Source of the DNA: Pleodorina starrii
Taxonomy: Eukaryota > Chlorophyta > Chlorophyceae > Chlamydomonadales > Volvocaceae
NCBI GenBank assembly: GCA_030267565.1
Contig: BRXU01000003.1
Span: forward strand, 4,315,001-4,379,000
Length of the DNA stretch: 64,000 nucleotides
Reading direction: 5' to 3'
The position numbers were made by a program, and so were the translations under genes. Position 1 is the stretch's first letter; the number at the start of each line of letters is the position of its first letter. This document shows positions 59,504-64,000 of this stretch, one piece after another. Below the pieces are notes generated by a model that did no database searches, was not told where the DNA came from, and saw only the letters and a list, made by a program, of their open reading frames with translations.

Positions 59504-60146
59504 CGATCTGAGCCGTCTTCATTATCCAGGGTCAGCCAATTATCCAGGGTGTCAGCCACAGCACGTGTTTTGATATCAGGACAGCTCGCAGTCGCCGAAA
59601 CTTCATCCCAAGTACCCATTCGCCCTTCCTCTTCTGCACACATCATCATTACGTCATTCCCATCATTGATCACGTACGGCAGCAGACGACGCTGCCACCG
59701 CCACACCACCTCCGCCGACGGTGCTGCCTCCAGGAGCCTCTGGAGCGGGTTCCCTATCCTCACCCCTAGCCCACCGCTGATCAGCCGCCACATGGCAGCA
59801 TTGGGCCTGTGGAGTGTCGGCGACAGTACCCCATCCGCCGCAGCACCCCTTCCATCACAGAGACGATACCGCCATCCGCCACGCACACACACACACACAC
59901 AAGCCGCCCTGTGTCCCACTCGGCCGCCGTCCCTCGTATCTGCGGCCTTGCGCCCCACCTCTCCCCGGGCAGCTCCCCCACACTCCTCCGCCCCATCCTG
60001 GCCGCGCCCAGGTCTTCCCCACATTCATCGGTCGGGGCCCCATCCTCAGGCCCCGACCACAAACTCAACCACACGCCCCATCCACACACAAGCCTCTACC
60101 CCCGGTCCTCTCGGCCACCGGACCACCACCAGCACCAGGGGCGCCA
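59504..60146. other. Intergenic region before the succinate-CoA ligase gene
   Basis: No firm gene. On the reverse strand, 59794 to about 59510 reads as an open, fairly balanced segment (LISGGLGVRIGNPLQRLLEA, RRLLPYVINDGNDVMMMCAE) that looks less like chance than other shadows. No domain recognised; see findings. A short CA repeat lies near 59882-59900. Confidence -1.
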
Positions 60147-63100
60147 TCACGCGATGGACGCCACCGCCTTCTTCGCGGCATCATCTAGGTCGTCCGCCGC
60201 AATGATGGCCATACCACTGGTCCGCAGGATGTCCTTGCCGGCGGCCACGTTGGTGCCCTCCAGTCGCACGACCAGGGGCACGGACAGCCCCACCTGAGGG
60301 CGGGGTGGGTGGGGTGGGATGGAGGCAACGGGAGGGGTAGCGGCAGGGGTTGAGGCGGCTTGCTGGGTTGGGAAAGGTGCACTGGGATGCGGCGACCAGC
60401 AAGGACGCGATATCAGGCGTGGCACGGAAGGCCCCCAAGCGGGCACCACTCTGAGGACGTGCGGGAGCACAACGATATTGACGAGAGAGCATATCCCCGG
60501 GGGCGGGTGTGACGATGAAGTGCGGTTGCAGTGTGAAGTGGGAAGAGGTAGACCTGGGAAGAGCGAGTACCGGGCAGCTCGCGGCGGAATAGATGAAGAG
60601 GGGAGGCGGGCCCGTTCAGGTCAAGAGGGGAGGCGGGCCCGTTCAGGTCAAGAGGGGAGGCGGGCCCGTTCAGGTGAACGCAACGGAAAACGAGGACATA
60701 CAGGAGCAGACGCAGGGCGGAGAGGGGCGTAGGAGCCAGGCTGGCTCGGTCGATGCGCTGCGCTCGTTGTCTGTTTGGGTGGCACCGAAATGACTTTCCA
60801 GAAGCACAGCACTGCTTACGTGGCAACCGACCGGGCGGACATTTCCCGTGAGCGAGCCCCTCCCGCCGTTGGCCGGGTGCCCACCACCACCACCACCACC
60901 ACCAGCCAGGGCGGCACCCGGCAGATGCAATTGCTGAGTCAGCCAACCAGGCAGGCAGCCAGCCACGGCTTTCGTGCTGTAACGCGGTATAGCGCCCTTT
61001 GTCAGCCAAGGTGGTACAATACAACACGGTCTGCACCGGTAAACCTTTCAAGGTGCACTGTAAAACTATTTACCATTTATTGTCGCCCTTGAACCTCTGT
61101 CCCATCTCCTGCCCGGCCCCTGGCGCCCTATGCCGCAGCAGCCCGCCCGCCTTCGCACCTGCTTGGCCGCATTGACGATGCCGCTGGCAATGACGTCGCA
61201 CTTCATGATACCGCCTGCGAGAAGGAATCGGGGGTCGGAATGGGGCGTGCGTGAGGAGATGCACGGCGGGCGTGCACATCGGCGGGAGCGCCAGGGCAGC
61301 GCCAGCCAGAACGCTACCAGCCTTTACACATGCTGGTACTCCCTCCCCTTCCCTGGTTACGCGAACGAGACCCTCCCTCCCTCCCGCCCCTCCCGTCTCC
61401 CTGCCGCTTACCGAAGATGTTGACCAGGATGGCCTTGACCTGCTTGTCACCCGTCAGGATCTTGAACGCCTCAACAACCTGACCAGCAGGGGGGAGGAGG
61501 GCGGGGCAGCAGCAGCAGCAGCAGGAGCAGGAGCAGCAGGCGCAACAGCAGAGGACAAAAGAGTCATGAGGGGCAATGGGGTGGGTGGGCGCAGATGAGC
61601 TGGGAAAAACCCGGCGATGGGCCGCAGAGGCCCCACCATGCCCTCTTGGGAGATTCCCTCCTTGGCACCTCGACCGGACCGGATCTCCCGCCTGGACAGC
61701 CGAGTCCCATGTCCCAGGGCAGTCTCGGAGCAACCCCAACCCAACGCGCACACGCCCCCGACACCCATTGCGTCGTCCACACACAACCACGTACACACGC
61801 CCGCCCGGCGCCCCGTCGTCCCAGCCTCCCGTTCACCCCCCCTGCCCCCTCCTGCCCCACCTGCTGCTCGCTGGCGCTGCCCCCCACATCCAGGAAGTTC
61901 GCCGGCGCCCCCCCGTGCATCTTGATGATATCCATGGTGGCCATTGCCAGACCCGCGCCGTTGACCATGCAGCCAATGTTGCCGTCCAGACCAATGTAGT
62001 TCAGGTCGTACTTGGCGGCGGCGACCTCGCTGGAAGAGGACGGGTGGGTGGAGGGAGTGGGGAAGTGGGTTTCGGAGCAGGCGACGGGGTCACGGGCGCG
62101 TGCGTGCGGTTGTGCCTGCGGCAGTACGAAACCTGGCCTCCATGCGTGCCCGTGTTCATGGTGGTTCGTTCCTACGCTCTCAGCCGCATGAGATGCCTGG
62201 TTGACAATGGTTCTCGACGTTGCGTTTCGGAAATTTGCCACTTGTACAGACGCCCAGTCCAGCCCAACCCAGTCCAGGACATGTCAGCGCAACCCAGAAC
62301 CCAGCCCCTCCCCGCCCGACCCACATTCCATTTCCGCGCCGCGCCCCACTGCTTGCCCCCCACTCACCGCGGGTCGATCTGGCTCTCGTCCTCCATGTCG
62401 AAAATCTCCTTTTGCCGATACGCCGCGTTGTCGTCGAAGCCCAGCTTGGCGTCCGCCGCAATCAGCTGCCCGTCGAGTGTCTCAGCCAGCGGGTTCACCT
62501 GCAGCGCAGAGCAGCGCGGTGCAGTCGGTCGCCGCCCGCCGGCGCAGCGCACGGCACCGATCCGGAGGCAGACCGCAGCGCATTACAAGCAGGTCAATGA
62601 GCCCACAAACCGTGCAAGCCATAACCGCTGTGGGCCTCCCGCTAAAACCCGCCTGCTCCCAAATGAGGCACGCCCCCGCGCCTGCCTGCCCGCCCTCCTC
62701 GGCCTCCCTCCGCCTGCCCGCCCTCCGCCCGCCCCTCCCCTCCGCCTGCGTCTCACCTCCACCATGGTGCAGTCGGACTTGACAAACAGCTGGTACAGCG
62801 CCTTGATCTGCTTGGCCGCCGCCGCCTTGTCGCCCGTCACCGCCAGCCCCTCCACCATGGCCGCCGCCTGCGCGTCCGTGATGCCCTGTCGCGAGTCCAC
62901 CGGGATCTTGATGATCTTCTCGGGGAACTTCTCTGCGAGGTCCTCGATGCTGGTGCCGCCCTCGCTGCAGCCGATCAGCATGGGCCCCGCGCTCTTGCGG
63001 TCCAGCAGGATGGCAAAGTACATCTCCCGCTTCAGCTTCATCTTGCGAGCCACAAGCAACGTGTTGACGGGCTTGCCGGCGGGGCCGGTCTGCTTGGTCA

Positions 63101-64000
63101 CCAGCGTGCCGTTGAGCATCTGGCGGGCCAGCTCCAGCGCGCGGGCCTTGGGCACGATGTGCACGCCGCCCTGGAGACCGTTGGTGAAGCGGCCCAGGCC
63201 GCGGCCGCCCGCCAGAATCTGGCTCTTGATGACCACCTGGGTTTGGTTTGGGAGGGTGGATGGCAGGGCAGGTGGGCCGGGTGCGGGTGCGGTTGGGGGG
63301 CAGTTGGGTTGGCGTGCTGGGGTTATGTTTGGGGATTTGGGTTAAGGGTTTTGCGTTTGAAACTTAAGGTCTGGGTTTGGGATTTGGGTTCAATGTGGAT
63401 TAAGAGGGGAGCATGCAGAAAGCGGAGAGCGCGGGGACGGTTTTGTTAGCCTGCCCGAATGTGCACCAGCTGCAGTAATGTGTGTTTCAGCAGGACGGCG
63501 TTGCTTGCGGCGCATGACCAGTTGTTGGCGCATGAAGCTTGCTGGGTGCGCAGCTGCAACGGACGCTGGAGACCCTTAGTAACGTGCAGGAAGCCTAGGT
63601 GCGCGAAAACAAGCGAACTGGATTGAGGGGAGGGAGCCGCGGCTGCGCAGCAGCAGGACCTGAAGTTTTGTGGGTTTGGATAAGGCGAAGTGTGGGCGAG
63701 GGAGTTGCCGTGATGTGGTGGTGTCGGTGGTGGTAACGGTCACCCCAACCCCCCGGGTGGTTATGTGTATGCTGAAGTTTCGATGGCCTTCCAGGCGAGA
63801 GAGGGGACGTTGAGAATGGTGTTGAGAGTCAAGCTACTCATGGCAATTGAGTATTGCGGAGGGATGCAGGGCGCAGGCCTTTGGCGTGTGCCGGGGAGCA
63901 ATTGCGTGAGTCAGCTACCGGTCCACGCGTAACATACCTCGCCATTCTCGTCCGCCATTTTTTCAACCGCCTTCTCGACCTCATCCAACGACTGTGCCGG
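60147..64000 (-). CDS. sucC: Succinate-CoA ligase (ADP-forming type) beta subunit, 5' partial
   Basis: TCA-cycle enzyme converting succinyl-CoA, ADP/GDP and phosphate to succinate, CoA and ATP/GTP; in eukaryotes in the mitochondrial matrix. Exons (high to low): 64000-63938 (open at the window edge), 63236-62757, 62498-62368, 62029-61861, 61478-61412, 61214-61159, 60293-60147 (stop TGA), 370 residues. Motifs match SucC/SUCLA2: an ATP-grasp segment with [14 protein letters not shown] and NGLQGGVH, metal-site region [20 protein letters not shown], then [51 protein letters not shown] and [15 protein letters not shown]. coli SucC has 388 residues, so the transit peptide and the first part of the ATP-grasp fold lie right of the window. 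No key motif is broken in the part visible. Confidence -1.
60597..60675 (+). repeat. 27-bp tandem repeat, three copies
   Basis: Three near-identical units of AGAGGGGAGGCGGGCCCGTT plus CAGGTCA lie in the last intron (60294-61158) of the succinate-CoA ligase gene. Confidence -1.

Noticed and set aside
58774..60024. 416-codon reverse ORF over the end of the forward uncharacterised gene
   Set aside because: Most of it is antisense to the exon 59027-59503 that aligns with the paralogue. Only the part at 59510-59800 was kept as a separate observation.
1..64000. tRNA, rRNA or intact transposase/reverse-transcriptase genes
   Set aside because: I saw no convincing tRNA cloverleaf or polymerase, integrase or transposase motif by eye. 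A tRNAscan or Rfam search could still find small RNAs.

Overview
This is a GC-rich eukaryotic nuclear window. Genes are split by many short GT-AG introns, often G-rich at the 5' end and C-rich at the 3' end. The intron density, three ciliary genes, a secreted sulfotransferase and a secreted phospholipase-C-like protein point to a volvocine green alga (a Chlamydomonas relative). From memory, and not checkable here, C. reinhardtii carries IFT172 and ODA3 as close neighbours on one chromosome, with the CFAP47 gene nearby. That would make this a syntenic segment from a related species.

Layout. 1-20310 (+): C-terminal ~2,300 residues of CFAP47, a central-apparatus protein with ASH/MSP-type domains and a calponin-homology domain; the gene starts left of the window. 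20311-22060: intergenic, with a TATA-like box. 22061-28548 (+): secreted PLC-like phosphodiesterase. 28549-30954: intergenic between convergent genes. 30955-33491 (-): Golgi or secretory sulfotransferase. 33612-34058 (-): doubtful small ORF. 35255-45680 (-): complete IFT172. 45681-46121: 441-bp head-to-head promoter region. 46122-50238 (+): complete coiled-coil outer-arm docking-complex protein, best matched to DC1/ODA3. 50239-53620: gene-poor. 53621-57138 (-) and 57382-59503 (+): divergent genes whose products share an uncharacterised domain. 60147-64000 (-): mitochondrial-type succinate-CoA ligase beta subunit, N-terminus beyond the right edge.

How the genes relate. CFAP47 (central pair), IFT172 (IFT-B cargo transport) and DC1 (outer dynein arm docking) all serve motile cilia and are normally co-induced during flagellar regeneration. 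The IFT172/DC1 pair shares one short intergenic region. The other genes look unrelated in pathway.

Other structure: a dispersed ~50-bp repeat family found mostly in introns (two copies 36 kb apart share 42 identical bases), several large intron microsatellites, hexanucleotide repeats translated as dipeptide tracts in the PLC-like protein, a hairpin/pseudoknot-capable palindrome in an IFT172 intron, and three probable GC-AG introns. Exon coordinates were read by eye from splice consensus, phase and family similarity; no alignment or transcript evidence was available.
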